From NCBI GenBank assembly GCA_029851415.1, contig CM056742.1:191995344-192059343 (forward strand): DNA of 64,000 nt. The letters run 5' to 3'. The number at the start of each line of letters is the position of its first letter. The first letter of the stretch is position 1. A model generated the notes under the pieces. That model was not told the origin of the DNA and searched no databases. It worked only from the letters and a program-made list of their open reading frames with translations. A program made the position numbers and the translations under genes. Origin of the DNA: Eretmocerus hayati. Taxonomy: Eukaryota > Arthropoda > Insecta > Hymenoptera > Aphelinidae. Positions 63,887-64,000 of the stretch are shown piece by piece.

Positions 63887-64000
63887 CAGTCATCCCTCGT
63901 TATACGCGGTAGTTACGTTCCCGAAGGGTACCGCGTATAAAAAACCGCTTATACTGAAACTTTGTGCTTATGGGATAAGAGGGGTTACGTTCCGGAGCTC
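63887..64000. mobile_element. pogo/Tigger-like element, left end only (cut by window edge)
   Basis: CAGTCATCCCTCGTTATACG starts directly after TA at 63885-63886. The following GCGGTAGTTACGTTCC and CCGCGTATAAAAAACCGC words match the general form of Tigger/pogo terminal regions. The rest lies beyond 64000, so autonomy cannot be judged. Confidence 0.72.

Overview
The window is 64 kb of an animal nuclear genome, most likely an arthropod and probably an insect. It is AT-rich, has canonical GT-AG introns and contains a single recognisable host gene on the + strand. That gene encodes importin-5 (karyopherin beta-3, the RanBP5/Kap121 family). I can place twelve coding exons between 2049 and 62149. 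They join without a frame break into about 1,038 residues that follow human IPO5 (about 1,097 residues) and insect Karybeta3 from end to end. About 30 N-terminal codons should lie left of the window and about 28 C-terminal codons right of it. Species cannot be fixed from the sequence alone.

The exons add up to only about 3.1 kb. Introns within the exon cluster 11437-16240 are small (69-616 bp, and one of 1.95 kb). Five other introns are greatly expanded: 2199-11436, 16241-30699, 31066-43462, 43717-48094 and 48616-61929. Almost everything recognisable in them is mobile DNA. There are pogo/Tigger-type DNA transposons: non-autonomous copies at 867-1633 and 3845-4674, a long decayed autonomous copy at about 18160-23265, and an element end at 63887. 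There are other terminal-inverted-repeat elements with TA duplications (26010-26967, 38060-39099), a 5'-truncated non-LTR retrotransposon tail (55511-56237), a tRNA-like sequence (60694-60768) and many dispersed repeats.

The most striking property is a population of long, nearly loop-free palindromes (foldback elements) of 0.16-2.1 kb, plus larger inverted repeats with loops. Many are flanked by a TA dinucleotide, and several are inserted inside one another: 33823-34343 lies inside 32419-34420, and 56701-57467 lies inside 54893-57880, which lies inside 48980-58420. Two palindromes, 8801-10890 and 52579-54661, belong to one family. Each arm of both carries the same 117-bp hairpin box, so the box occurs four times at exactly equal length. 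I see no intact transposase for these palindromes. They look like non-autonomous passengers or a poorly described foldback class.

Taken together, this is one essential nuclear-import gene whose pre-mRNA would contain many long double-stranded hairpins. No operon, CRISPR array or prokaryotic feature is present. Coordinates of exons are firm to the base. Palindrome and repeat borders were read by eye and may be off by tens of bases unless a TA duplication is stated.
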